A DNA stretch of 64,000 bases from Hyphomonadaceae bacterium UBA1933 (GTDB lineage: Bacteria; Pseudomonadota; Alphaproteobacteria; Caulobacterales; Aquidulcibacteraceae): the NCBI GenBank assembly GCA_002337085.1, contig DDFH01000006.1, positions 215,098-279,097 on the forward strand, given 5' to 3'. The position numbers and the translations under genes were made by a program. Under the pieces are notes generated by a model. The model was not told the origin of the DNA. It did not search any database and worked only from the letters and a program-made list of their open reading frames with translations. The first letter of the stretch is position 1. Every line of letters begins with the position of its first letter. Of the stretch, positions 1 to 8,322 are shown one piece after another.

Positions 1-531
1 CAATTCTTCCATGTCTTTCTCCACCTCAAGATCTGGATTGGTGAAGTATAAAGTTGCATGAAGCATGGCTTGCATGGTTTTTTCACGATTGTGCGGCTCA
101 GAGAATTCACCGTTTTTTATGCCTTCGTCATAGATTTTAAGCAGATGTTCCAATTTGCGCTTGCGCCGCTCTTTAACGAAAAGGGGTTTTTCCTTGCTTA
201 GGGCAAGGATAAAATCGCGTGAGCGATCGGTCGGATTATTAATATCAAATGCTTCTTTTAATCTAAGGAAGAAAATCTTTTCAAATTTTTGTTTTGCACT
301 TATTTTCTGGTCAATAATATTGGCGATTTTATGATATTCATCTCGTTCATGATTTATGGCGATATGTTCGGCAATATCAACCTTTGAAGGAAAATAACGA
401 TAAAGATTGCCGGTGGACATATTTAAATCACGCGCAATTTCGGCCATCGTAGTTTTTTGATAACCATAGTGCATAAAACGTTTACGGGCAGCATCAATAA
501 TTAGCTGACTTGTTTCTTGCATTTGTTCCAT
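1..531 (-). CDS. TetR/AcrR family transcriptional regulator (3' end beyond window)
   Basis: One-component DNA-binding repressor of the TetR family. Reading leftward from the ATG at 531, 177 codons are open up to the window edge and no stop is reached, so the C-terminus is missing. The N-terminal part shows the TetR helix-turn-helix: RFMHYGYQKTTMAEIARDL, then MSTGNLYRYFPSKVDIAEHI (recognition helix with the LYRYFPSK signature). The rest is a helical, charged ligand-binding domain with no recognisable ligand signature. It is divergent from gpsA across 120 bases that hold an inverted repeat, so it may control itself; a link to gpsA is only positional. Family call is solid, target unknown. Confidence 0.88.
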   Translation of the reverse strand, partial: MEQMQETSQLIIDAARKRFMHYGYQKTTMAEIARDLNMSTGNLYRYFPSKVDIAEHIAINHERDEYHKIANIIDQKISAKQKFEKIFFLRLKEAFDINNPTDRSRDFILALSKEKPLFVKERRKRKLEHLLKIYDEGIKNGEFSEPHNREKTMQAMLHATLYFTNPDLEVEKDMEEL

Positions 532-597
532 GAAACGCGCTAATCCTTATAGAAGAGACTTATTAGATATTTATCATAGGATAACTATACATTAAAG

Positions 598-623
598 AAT
601 GAATGGTCAATAAATGATTCATT
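598..623. promoter_or_regulatory. Inverted repeat between TetR gene and gpsA (possible operator)
   Basis: AATGAAT and ATTCATT are separated by 12 bases in the short gap between the divergent tetR-type gene and gpsA. TetR proteins usually bind short palindromes beside their own promoters, so this is the best operator candidate in the gap. The sequence is AT-rich, so chance is a real alternative. Confidence 0.3.
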
Positions 624-651
624 TATTAGACTAAAGACGAGGGCGGTAAAG

Positions 652-1641
652 ATGACAAAAATTGGTGTTTTAGGCGCGGGTGCATGGGGAAGTGCTTTGG
701 CACAGGTGTGTGCGGCGGCAAATGACGTTGTTTTGTGGGCTTTTGAAAAAGAAGTTGTTGATGAAATCAACCAAAATCACACCAATGAAAGCTTTTTACC
801 TGGCATAAAACTCGATGCAAAAATTCATGCCACATCGGATTTGGCGCAAATGGGTGATTGCGATATGTTGCTTGCAGTTATTCCTGCACAATTCATGCGT
901 CGCTCTTTTGCAAGCCTTGCCCCATATATTAAGGCAGGCACACCAATTATCCTTTGTTCCAAAGGCATTGAACGTGGCACACACTCATTAATGACCGATG
1001 TTTTAAAAGAAACCATCCCCCAATCTGTTCCATGCGTGTTGTCTGGCCCAAGTTTTGCCAAAGATGTGGCAGTAGGCAAACCAACCGCCGTCACCCTTGC
1101 GTGCGAAAATCGTGAATTGGGTGAAAAGATACAGGCGGCAATTTCAATCCCAACCTTCCGCCCCTATCTTGCCGATGATTTAATTGGTGCGGAAATTGGT
1201 GGTGCAGTTAAAAACGTGCTTGCGATTGCCTGCGGCGTTGCCGAGGGGCGCAGGCTTGGTGAAAGCGCGCGTTCGGCACTAATTACCCGTGGTTTTGCCG
1301 AATTGGCGCGCCTTGGGGTGATTATGGGTGCAAAGACCGAAACCCTTATGGGTCTATGTGGGCTTGGTGATTTGGTATTGACATGTTCATCAACAACATC
1401 GCGCAATTTTTCATTAGGTAAAGCATTGGGCGAAGGCCAAAGCCTTGAAGAGGCTTTAAAGGGTAAATTATCGGTCGCCGAAGGTGCGGCAACCGCACCC
1501 GCACTTTTGGAATTATCACTTAAACACGGTGTTGAAATGCCAATCTCAACCGCCGTGGCACAAATATTATCGGGTGAAAAATCAGTTGAAACCGCAATTG
1601 TTGAACTTTTAAACCGCCCATTAAAGCAGGAGAAAAATTAA
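652..1641 (+). CDS. gpsA: NAD(P)H-dependent glycerol-3-phosphate dehydrogenase
   Basis: Reduces dihydroxyacetone phosphate to sn-glycerol 3-phosphate in the cytosol, the entry step of phospholipid synthesis. The 329-aa product has the Rossmann motif GAGAWGSALA at residues 8-17, the family segments CSKGIE, LSGPSFA, and the C-terminal domain containing GGAVKNVLAIA (catalytic Lys) and GLGDLVLTCSS. Length is normal for the family. Its stop overlaps the ATG of the following YciI-family gene by one base, so the two are translated together. The gpsA-yciI pairing is common in Alphaproteobacteria. The start is preceded by a purine-rich GAGGGCGG stretch. Confidence 0.96.
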   Translation: MTKIGVLGAGAWGSALAQVCAAANDVVLWAFEKEVVDEINQNHTNESFLPGIKLDAKIHATSDLAQMGDCDMLLAVIPAQFMRRSFASLAPYIKAGTPIILCSKGIERGTHSLMTDVLKETIPQSVPCVLSGPSFAKDVAVGKPTAVTLACENRELGEKIQAAISIPTFRPYLADDLIGAEIGGAVKNVLAIACGVAEGRRLGESARSALITRGFAELARLGVIMGAKTETLMGLCGLGDLVLTCSSTTSRNFSLGKALGEGQSLEEALKGKLSVAEGAATAPALLELSLKHGVEMPISTAVAQILSGEKSVETAIVELLNRPLKQEKN

Positions 1642-1931
1642 TGCCAATCTATCATCTTACGGCAATTGATATTGAAAATGGTTTTACATTGCGCGCGGAA
1701 ACCCGCCCAAATCACCTTGAATATCTTGAAAGCCTTGGGACAGATTTATTAATGGCGGGGCCAATTTTAAATAATGAACAAAAGGCAATTGGCACAATTG
1801 CAATAATCAATGCCGAAAATGAAAATATTGCTAAACAACTTTTCGATAAAGACCCCTATGCACAGGCAGGTCTATTTGCATCAACTGTAATAGAAAGAAT
1901 AAATCCGTTATTTGGCAAATGGTGTGGATAA
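1641..1931 (+). CDS. YciI family protein
   Basis: Small (96 aa) cytosolic protein with the YciI-like ferredoxin-fold pattern: an N-terminal beta strand, the RPNHLEYLESLG segment (conserved His of the family), AGPILN, and the closing DPYAQAGLF motif with its conserved Asp. The biochemical role of most YciI proteins is unsettled; a putative active-site His/Asp pair is retained here. It starts on the last base of the gpsA stop codon (TAATG) and so forms a two-gene operon with gpsA. The function cannot be deduced from context. Confidence 0.85.
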   Translation: MPIYHLTAIDIENGFTLRAETRPNHLEYLESLGTDLLMAGPILNNEQKAIGTIAIINAENENIAKQLFDKDPYAQAGLFASTVIERINPLFGKWCG

Positions 1932-2014
1932 GTTTTTATTTTATAGATATTTTTATTTTTAATTAACCAAAGCATCTCAAATAGTGCCTTTTGAATTGAA
2001 TAATTTTTCACACT

Positions 2015-2943
2015 TTGAGACGCAATATGAGCCTAAATCTCGCAAACACTAAAATAAGTAAAAAGCTGCCGCTTGTGATTACTTCACTGGCTATGATGTC
2101 TTCAATTATTTCAGGTGGTGCAGGTTTTGTAGTTTCATTATTGGAACGCAGTAGTGCAGCAGGAAGTGAAATTGGTAATCAGGCGATTGCGGCAGTAATC
2201 ACAACACTTATTGCAGGTGCAATTGCAACTTTTTTGGGTTTAAGGTTTTCAAAAAGCATAACAATGCCAATTGATACGCTTAATGAAAGCATGCGTAAAT
2301 TGGCGGATGGCGATGCCAATTCGAAATTCCAAATTAAGAGCGCGGTGACGAAATTGGCACAATGGCACAAGCGGTTGAAACCGCAAATGAGGCACAGGCC
2401 GCCGTTGGTGATCTTGTAAATGCGGCGCAAAGCATTTCGGAAGTGGTTGATTTAATTCGTGGCATTGCCGAACAAACCAACCTTCTTGCCCTTAACGCCA
2501 CCATAGAGGCAGCGCGCGCAGGTGCGGCGGGTGCGGGCTTTGCCGTGGTTGCCCAAGAGGTTAAGAACCTTGCAGGACAAACCGCAGTCGCCACAGACGA
2601 AATCAGCAGCCACATCAATTCAATACAAAGCGTGGTTTCATCTGCAAGTGATGCAATGGTTAAAATCACCGATGTTATTTCAAAAATATCGGCATTATCA
2701 GGAACAATTGGTCATTCGGTGCAGGAGCAATCAGTAGTTACCGATGAAATCGCCCGCTCCATTTCTGAGGTGGCAAGTGCCGCACAATCGGTTACCAGCG
2801 ATGTTATAAAGGTTACGGAAAATGCATCGGAAACTGGTGTTGCTGCCTCTCAAGTGCTTTCGGCAAGTGAGGAATTAACAATTCAGGCAACCCGCCTTGA
2901 ACAAGAAACCTATAAATTCCTAGAAGCAGTCCGCGCGGCATAA
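2015..2943 (+). pseudogene. Methyl-accepting chemotaxis protein, decayed (deletions plus frameshift)
   Basis: Two overlapping reading frames together look like a chemoreceptor remnant. Frame one (2015-2419) encodes a transmembrane helix, only about 35 residues of periplasmic sequence, a second transmembrane helix and the start of a HAMP domain (PIDTLNESMRKLADGD). Near 2340 the HAMP consensus DEIGTMAQAV continues only in another frame, as if one base had been lost. Frame two (ATG 2362 to 2943) then joins HAMP almost directly to the signalling hairpin tip (IAEQTNLLALNATIEAARAG) and the C-terminal helix. The roughly 100-residue N-terminal signalling helix expected before the tip is missing. Sensory domain loss, the missing helix and the frameshift make a working receptor unlikely. 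A sequencing error could explain the frameshift but not the missing segments. Confidence 0.8.
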
Positions 2944-2980
2944 TTTATACCTCACACTTATGTTCGCGGCACTCAGTCGT

Positions 2981-3124
2981 GCTTGCGCTTCGCTTAGTTT
3001 ATATCTCACGGCTAATTCGGGGCATTTAACTCCTTCCCTTGAGGGAAGGTGGATTTTGACCATCGGTCAAAATACGGAAGGGTGATTTGCCAGCACCACA
3101 TGGCGCACGCTTGTGCTTCGCTTA
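2981..3124. repeat. Palindromic intergenic element with two perfect hairpins
   Basis: Two hairpins lie back to back. CCTTCCC-TTGA-GGGAAGG (3032-3049) is followed by ATTTTGACC-ATC-GGTCAAAAT (3053-3073). They are bracketed by a 16-base near-perfect direct repeat, GCTTGCGCTTCGCTTA at 2981-2996 and GCTTGTGCTTCGCTTA at 3109-3124 (one mismatch). This resembles REP/MITE-type dispersed palindromes of proteobacterial intergenic DNA. Only this copy is seen in the window, so mobility is inferred from structure. Confidence 0.55.
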
Positions 3125-3154
3125 TTAGCTTACGCCAATTTTGATATAAAATAT

Positions 3155-3198
3155 ATGTAAAATAAAATCGGAAACCGCGTTTTTCGATTTTGTTTTTC
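3155..3198. repeat. 44-base dispersed hairpin repeat, copy 1
   Basis: Matches 26831-26874 at 42 of 44 positions, with an exact 33-base core (3159-3191). The core folds as AAAATCG / CGATTTT with an inner AAAC / GTTT stem. Read on the minus strand, the hairpin is followed by a T-rich run, so it may act as a terminator for the candidate RNA at 3254-3416. Confidence 0.7.
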
Positions 3199-3203
3199 CT
3201 TGT

Positions 3204-3263
3204 GGTTCCACTTTGCTAAGTGAGCGAAGCGAGGGCGGCAAAGTGATGCAAAGTGGTGGAACC
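3204..3263. repeat. Long imperfect hairpin in intergenic region
   Basis: GGTTCCACTTTGC (3204-3216) pairs with GCAAAGTGGTGGAACC (3248-3263) apart from a three-base bulge. GCAAAGTG is also directly repeated at 3238 and 3248. Its right arm overlaps the 3' end proposed for the structured RNA on the minus strand, so the two folds would compete or act at different stages. Confidence 0.5.
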
Positions 3264-3416
3264 ATCTTTCCCGTCGAATGTTGAACTTCCCCATGCGACC
3301 TGAAGTTACAGGTGGGTGCCAGGTGAAAGGAACCACGATTCCAGCCAGCGCCAGCTCCCGATGGATTAGTTAGGTCAGAAGGAATGTTTAATTCCACAAA
3401 GAGGACAGAACCACCA
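3254..3416 (-). ncRNA. Structured RNA candidate, possibly 6S RNA
   Basis: No credible gene lies in 2944-3528, but the minus strand of 3254-3416 folds into a long rod. The ends pair TGGTGG with CCACCA, then TCTTT with AAAGA, then GTGGAAT with ATTCGAC (one mismatch). An unpaired stretch follows, and then an apical region with ACCTG-taactt-CAGGT and an outer CCCA/TGGG. A roughly 165-nt rod with a central bubble is the architecture of 6S RNA, which binds the housekeeping RNA polymerase. The apical segment CACCTGGCACCCACCTG looks like alphaproteobacterial 6S sequences as I remember them, but no search was possible. SRP RNA is excluded because ffs lies at 12877-12976. The ends are approximate. Confidence 0.5.
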
Positions 3417-3528
3417 TAACCAAAGTAGTTATTAAACTATAAAGAAGCAAGGGGGATGAATGAATAAAGGTGGCAACACCGTATTTATTGTTTTGTTTAT
3501 TAAAAAAGGTACGGCACAGTCTCTTTGA

Positions 3529-3978
3529 CTAATTTATTTCCTTGTCTTTTTTAGGGTTAGCTAATGGCGGAATCGGCGCAATATTTATCCCCTCTTCAAT
3601 TAATTCACGTGCCTCTTGTGAGGTGGTTTCACCGTAAATTGGGCGCTCTGGGGCAATGCCATCATTTATATCACGTGCCTCGCGGGCAAATGTATCGCCC
3701 ACATAGTCAAAATTCTTTTCAATGGTTTCACGCATGTCATTATATATCTTGTGCATCTCTGGCGGGATGATGTTACCACTGGTAACAGGAATATTTGCAT
3801 TTACCTTTGGCGGCGTTTTGGCAATGGATGGTGCCATTGGCGCTTTTTCAACATTTTTGCTTTCACAAAATGGGCACACCAAAAGCCCGCGCTCCTTTTG
3901 GGCATCATAATCACCGCCCGATGGAAACCACGCTTCAAAAATATGATCATTATCGCATTTAAGGCTGTATTTAATCAT
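3529..3978 (-). CDS. DUF1178 family protein
   Basis: Protein of 149 aa with an N-terminal zinc-ribbon-like module (MIKYSLKCDNDHIFEAWF, later CPFCESKNV) followed by a mostly helical, charged tail. DUF1178 has no assigned function. The open frame extends 18 codons further upstream, but those lie inside the nitrilase gene; ATG at 3978 gives the conserved start MIKYSLKC and an eight-base overlap with the nitrilase stop. It is the last gene of a grxC-nitrilase-DUF1178 operon, an arrangement common in Alphaproteobacteria that hints at a shared thiol or redox role. That role is inferred. Confidence 0.88.
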   Translation of the reverse strand: MIKYSLKCDNDHIFEAWFPSGGDYDAQKERGLLVCPFCESKNVEKAPMAPSIAKTPPKVNANIPVTSGNIIPPEMHKIYNDMRETIEKNFDYVGDTFAREARDINDGIAPERPIYGETTSQEARELIEEGINIAPIPPLANPKKDKEIN

Positions 3979-4792
3979 AAATCTCAAAATTCTTATTAAG
4001 TCCCCATGCGGGGATTTTTTTGCGCGCCGCACTTACCTCATCAAGGTTTATTTCGGCAAGAGCAAAGCCAGTATTTTTTCCGTCTAATTCGGCAATAATC
4101 TCACCCCAAGGGTTAATAATCATTGAATGACCATAAGTTTCACGACCATCGGCATGCAATCCGCCCTGTGCAGGGGCAATAACAAAGGCAGAATTTTCAA
4201 TTGCCCGCGCACGCAAAAGCACTTCCCAATGCGCCTTTCCGGTGGGGACGGTGAAGGATGCAGGCATTGTCAAAACCTCCGCACCCTTTTGGCATAATGC
4301 GCGATAAAGATGGGCAAAGCGCATATCATAACAAATTGAAAGCCCAAATTTACCAATTGCGGTATTCGCCAATATTGCCCTTGTACCGGATTCATAGGCA
4401 TCGCTTTCGCGTGCCTCCTGCCCCATGCCAAGATTAACATCAAACAAATGGATTTTGTCATAATGGGCAATTAATTCGCCATCTGGCGCAAAAAACAAAC
4501 TGCGGTTTACTGCCTTTTTTTCATCTTGCTGAAATAATGCCGAACCAATTAAGAGATAAATATTTAATTCGCGTGCCAATTTAGAATATTGCGCAAAACC
4601 ATCTTCTAGTCTTGGGCAGATTTGTTTGAATTTTTCACGGTCACGCTCCAAAAGGTTGCTTCCTTCTGGTGTGGCAATAAATTTTGCCCCACTATTCGAA
4701 GCAGCGCGCACCAAACCATCCAACTCCGCCCAGGCTTCTTCAAGGTTGTTTGGCGTATTAGTTTGGATGATTGCCGCAGTAAATTTTGTCAT
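3971..4792 (-). CDS. Carbon-nitrogen hydrolase (nitrilase superfamily, Nit1/Nit2-like)
   Basis: Cytosolic amidase of the nitrilase superfamily, 273 aa. The Glu-Lys-Cys triad is visible: E43 in TPEGSN, K113 in YDKIHLFD and C154 in LSICYDMRF. The pattern, including HLFDV, is that of the Nit1/Nit2/YbeM branch, whose members hydrolyse deaminated glutathione or omega-amides. The gene's first base overlaps the stop of grxC by one base, and its end overlaps DUF1178. Partnership with glutaredoxin 3 fits a glutathione-repair role, but the substrate is inferred from family and context only. Confidence 0.9.
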   Translation of the reverse strand: MTKFTAAIIQTNTPNNLEEAWAELDGLVRAASNSGAKFIATPEGSNLLERDREKFKQICPRLEDGFAQYSKLARELNIYLLIGSALFQQDEKKAVNRSLFFAPDGELIAHYDKIHLFDVNLGMGQEARESDAYESGTRAILANTAIGKFGLSICYDMRFAHLYRALCQKGAEVLTMPASFTVPTGKAHWEVLLRARAIENSAFVIAPAQGGLHADGRETYGHSMIINPWGEIIAELDGKNTGFALAEINLDEVSAARKKIPAWGLNKNFEIYD

Positions 4793-5046
4793 TATGCCGC
4801 CAATAATTCATCAAGCTTGCCAGCGCGTTCAAGCGCAAAAATATCATCACAGCCACCGACATGTTTTTCACCAATGAAAATTTGTGGGTAAGTACTGCGC
4901 CCTGATTTTTGCATCATTTCCTGACGCAATACAGGGTCAAATGATGCCACGATTTCATTGACATCCGCCTTTTTTTCTTCAAGCAACATCATGGCACGAA
5001 CGCAATAAGGGCAACCGGGTTTGGTATAGATTGTAACTTTTGGCAT
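4792..5046 (-). CDS. grxC: Glutaredoxin 3
   Basis: Small (84 aa) glutathione-dependent disulfide oxidoreductase with the dithiol active site CPYC at residues 12-15. It also has the TYPQIFIG cis-proline segment and the GGCDD glutathione-binding turn near residues 63-67. Length and layout are typical of the GrxC type. It heads the operon with the nitrilase and DUF1178 genes and is divergent from rsmD across 73 bases, which must hold both promoters. Confidence 0.95.
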   Translation of the reverse strand: MPKVTIYTKPGCPYCVRAMMLLEEKKADVNEIVASFDPVLRQEMMQKSGRSTYPQIFIGEKHVGGCDDIFALERAGKLDELLAA

Positions 5047-5119
5047 TTAATACTCCTGTGTATAATAGATAAATGTATTTTTTGGGTTTTAAAGCCCCCA
5101 AATTCGATATAAATGCACT

Positions 5120-5680
5120 ATGCGCATTATTTCAGGGCTTTTACGCGGCAAAAACCTTTTAACCCCCGTGGATTGGGACACACGCCCAACGTCCGACAAG
5201 GCACGCCAAGGCATTTTTAATATTATCGAACACGCCCCATGGTCAGACGGACTAGCCAAAAAAAACGTTCTTGATGTTTTTGCCGGCACCGGTGCGATGG
5301 GGCTAGAGGCGGCTTCACGCGGCGCGGCATTTGTTGGGTTCATTGAAAATAGCCCCAAGACCATAAAGGTTTTGGAACAAAATATCAAAGCCTGCCGCAT
5401 GGAAGAAAAAAGCAAAATCATAAAAACCGATGCCACAAAAATTGGGGCAATACCAAAATCACTACCACAATTTGATTTGGTAATACTTGACCCACCTTAT
5501 GGCAAAGATTTGGTATTACCGGCGATTGATGCGCTTGTAAAAGGTGGATGGCTTGTGGAAAATGCAATATTAATCGCAGAAACCAAAAAGGGCGAGGAAT
5601 TAACCCCGCCCCCAAATACCGAAATATTACGCGAAGTAAGCTACGGTATAAATGGTTTTAAAATTATGCGTTTTATATAA
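5120..5680 (+). CDS. rsmD: 16S rRNA (guanine(966)-N(2))-methyltransferase
   Basis: S-adenosylmethionine-dependent enzyme that methylates the exocyclic amine of G966 in 16S rRNA during 30S assembly. The 186-aa product carries MRIISGLLRGKNL at the start, TRPTSDKARQGIFNI, the SAM-binding LDVFAGTGAMGLEA at residues 51-64 and the catalytic DPPY at 124-127. Length matches the family. It converges on the membrane protein at 5673-6050, overlapping it by eight bases. Confidence 0.94.
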   Translation: MRIISGLLRGKNLLTPVDWDTRPTSDKARQGIFNIIEHAPWSDGLAKKNVLDVFAGTGAMGLEAASRGAAFVGFIENSPKTIKVLEQNIKACRMEEKSKIIKTDATKIGAIPKSLPQFDLVILDPPYGKDLVLPAIDALVKGGWLVENAILIAETKKGEELTPPPNTEILREVSYGINGFKIMRFI

Positions 5681-6050
5681 ACCAACTTTGTGGGTTTGGA
5701 ATTTCCTGTTTTTTATACAATAAATTAAGCCCAATAACTGTGCGCACTAGAAATAAAATACCTGCGGCAGGAATAATTGCAAAACCAACGACTATAAATA
5801 ACGATAATACGCCAATGGTTACATATAATAATGTTATCCAAAAAGTGCGAATAAGATATGTATAATGGCTTTGTAGCCAATATTCATCGGAATCCCCCTT
5901 TTTGACATAGGCAATTATGACGCCAACCAAAGGGGTTACCCCAAATAAGAAAAAGGCAATATTCAAAAAATAGCATATTGCCGCCGCACCTTCTGCATCG
6001 AATGATACGAGGTTTGATTTTGGGGTGGTTTCAGGTGTTGGGTTATCCAT
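5673..6050 (-). CDS. DUF4870-like small membrane protein
   Basis: 125-aa protein with a short polar N-terminus and about three hydrophobic segments (roughly residues 23-48, 66-90 and 92-110). A conserved-looking HYTYLIRTFWITLL stretch falls between them. This is the pattern of DUF4870/Tic20-like inner-membrane proteins of unknown function. It lies 11 bases beyond the start-side neighbour's end, sharing strand with the S9 peptidase gene, and its 3' end overlaps rsmD on the opposite strand. No specific function can be given. Confidence 0.65.
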   Translation of the reverse strand: MDNPTPETTPKSNLVSFDAEGAAAICYFLNIAFFLFGVTPLVGVIIAYVKKGDSDEYWLQSHYTYLIRTFWITLLYVTIGVLSLFIVVGFAIIPAAGILFLVRTVIGLNLLYKKQEIPNPQSWFI

Positions 6051-6061
6051 TTATTCCCCCA

Positions 6062-8284
6062 TTAATCCATTAGTTTTTCAGTTAGATAGGTGAACTCAAG
6101 CGCGCGGCGTTTTGCGGTTTCGATTAAATTTGCCGCCGCAGCATGACCACCATCGGTGTTTTCATAATAATAAAATGGCATACCAAGACCTTCCATTTTT
6201 GCCGCATATTTACGCGCATGACCAGGGTGAACACGGTCGTCTTTGGTAGAGGTTACAAAGAACGGCTCTGGGAAGTCGTTACGCTTATGTAAATTTTGAT
6301 AAGGTGTAAGTTTTTCAAGCCATGCCCGTTCTTCAGGGACATCAGGGCTACCATATTCGCCAACCCATGACGCACCCGCAAGCAATTTATGGAAGCGAAG
6401 CATATCTAATAATGGCACCTGCACCACAACGGCATTAAATAATTCAGGCCGTTGGGTAAGCATTACACCCATTAATAGGCCACCATTTGAACCGCCCATA
6501 ATGCCTAAATGACGTGGGCTAGTAAGTTTGTGGTCGATTGCCCATTCGGCAATTGCAATAAAGTCATCATAAACCACCTGTCTTTTGGTTTTAAGGCCCG
6601 CATCATGCCATTTCGGGCCATATTCACCACCGCCACGAATATTGGCAAGGATATAAACACCACCGCGCTCAAGCCACATTTTACCAATATAAGCAGAATA
6701 ATTTGGCTGCATTGAAATTTCAAAACCACCATAGCCATATAAAAGCGTTGGGTTTGTGCCATCATGCTTGATGCCTTTTTTATGCACCACAAAGAACGGC
6801 ACTTTGGTTCCATCTTTTGAGGTTGCAAATTTCTGTTCGACCACAAGGTTAGACGCATCAAATTTTGCCGGTTGTGATTGCACAACAATTGGTTTTGCGG
6901 TTTCGTTTGCGGCATAGAATACTGATGGTGGGGTCAAAAGATCATTATATGAATAAAAAACTTCGGTTTCTTTCATATTAGTATCCGCGATTGATGCCAC
7001 GCCATTTTCCGGCAATGCCACAACGCTATATGTCCATTTGCCAGTGGTTGCAGTTGGATAGAAGCGAACTTGTGACTTTACATCTTTGGTAAGTTCGACC
7101 ATCAGGCCATTTTTGGTAAAAGCAACGCCCTGTAATGCTTCGGATGGGTCGGGGGTATAAATTGCCACCGCATTAATTGCCCCATCTTTGGCAATCATTT
7201 CCTTTAATGGCGCACAGATTAATGAACCAGAAGTGAAACTTTGGCTTGCCCCGCGTGGAATCCAATCTTGTTGCAATGTGAAATATAACAGACCACCGCG
7301 AATGCCGGTGATTGAATTTTTCTCTGGCAGCGCAACCTCAATAATTTCACCGGTTTCTGCCTGATAAAAAGTTTTTGATGTAAAGAAGGTAACGCCGCGA
7401 TTGTATAGTGTATGATATTTCTCACCATCAAAAACACGATATGCACTAGCGGAAACATCGGTTTTTTCACCACGGAAAACCTCAACAGCGTCTTCAAGCT
7501 TTTGACCGCGTTTTAGTTTTTTAACAATGAATGGATAACCACTTTCGGTTAATGTTCCATCGCCCCAATTAGTTCCAATCAAAAGCGTGTCTTTATCAAG
7601 CCAGGTTACGTCTGATTTGGCCTCGGGGATTGTGAAACCATTATCAACAAAACTGCGGGTTTTCATGTTAAATTCGCGCTTGATATTTGCGTCTTTGCCG
7701 CCATTAGAAAGCGACAATAATGCAATTGTATTCCAAATATCATATGGATCAAGCATTGAAGAACCTTTATAGACCCAATTTTTCCCTTCATCCTTTGAAA
7801 GTTTGTCAAAGTCTAAAATGGTTTCCCATTTGGGGCTGCCAGATTTCCATGATGCAAAATCGGTACGACGCCAAAGACCACGAATTTGCACATCATCTTG
7901 CCAAAAATTACTTATATAACCATCCGAATAGCCGCCAAAGGTTAGGCGGTCTTTTGATTTAACAATCGCAAGGGCATCATCTTCAAGCCCTTTGTAGCGT
8001 GGGTCTGATTGAAGTTTTTTAAGGGTGCGTTCATTTTGCCCCTTGACCCAGCTAAGCGCCTTTTCGCCCTCAACATCTTCGAGCCATAAATATTTATCAG
8101 GGCCTAAATCAGGGCCCAAAGCGGTTTTATTTGTGTCATTCATTACTATGTTCTCAGCAGAGGCTTTTACGCTGTCGCTAGCGTTTGCACACGCAGCCAA
8201 TGCGATTGTTGCAGAAGAAATTGCGAGAAAGTTACGTTTAGAAATAGGTTTATTTGTCACTTCATGCTCCATATGTAAGTGCAT
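6062..8284 (-). CDS. S9 prolyl oligopeptidase family serine peptidase, exported (lipoprotein signal)
   Basis: Alpha/beta-hydrolase peptidase that cleaves oligopeptides after proline or related residues. The catalytic set is visible: S599 in GGSNGG, Asp682/683 in KDDRVHPGHA and H714 in DGGHAA. About 400 residues form the N-terminal propeller. The N-terminus has KRNFLAISSATIALAAC, a signal peptide with a possible lipobox, so the enzyme is probably anchored in the envelope or periplasmic. Start may be ATG 8284 or ATG 8272; neither has a strong Shine-Dalgarno. A second, different S9 peptidase (oligopeptidase B type) lies at 24558-26753. Confidence 0.9.
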   Translation of the reverse strand: MHLHMEHEVTNKPISKRNFLAISSATIALAACANASDSVKASAENIVMNDTNKTALGPDLGPDKYLWLEDVEGEKALSWVKGQNERTLKKLQSDPRYKGLEDDALAIVKSKDRLTFGGYSDGYISNFWQDDVQIRGLWRRTDFASWKSGSPKWETILDFDKLSKDEGKNWVYKGSSMLDPYDIWNTIALLSLSNGGKDANIKREFNMKTRSFVDNGFTIPEAKSDVTWLDKDTLLIGTNWGDGTLTESGYPFIVKKLKRGQKLEDAVEVFRGEKTDVSASAYRVFDGEKYHTLYNRGVTFFTSKTFYQAETGEIIEVALPEKNSITGIRGGLLYFTLQQDWIPRGASQSFTSGSLICAPLKEMIAKDGAINAVAIYTPDPSEALQGVAFTKNGLMVELTKDVKSQVRFYPTATTGKWTYSVVALPENGVASIADTNMKETEVFYSYNDLLTPPSVFYAANETAKPIVVQSQPAKFDASNLVVEQKFATSKDGTKVPFFVVHKKGIKHDGTNPTLLYGYGGFEISMQPNYSAYIGKMWLERGGVYILANIRGGGEYGPKWHDAGLKTKRQVVYDDFIAIAEWAIDHKLTSPRHLGIMGGSNGGLLMGVMLTQRPELFNAVVVQVPLLDMLRFHKLLAGASWVGEYGSPDVPEERAWLEKLTPYQNLHKRNDFPEPFFVTSTKDDRVHPGHARKYAAKMEGLGMPFYYYENTDGGHAAAANLIETAKRRALEFTYLTEKLMD

Positions 8285-8322
8285 GATTGCATGGATTTTA
8301 AATTATGCAAAGTGTGAAAACA

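Noticed and set aside
3125..3397. Minus-strand open frame of 90 codons across the palindromic gap.
   Set aside because: It overlaps strong RNA secondary structure and repeats, has no family features, and its codon pattern does not look coding.
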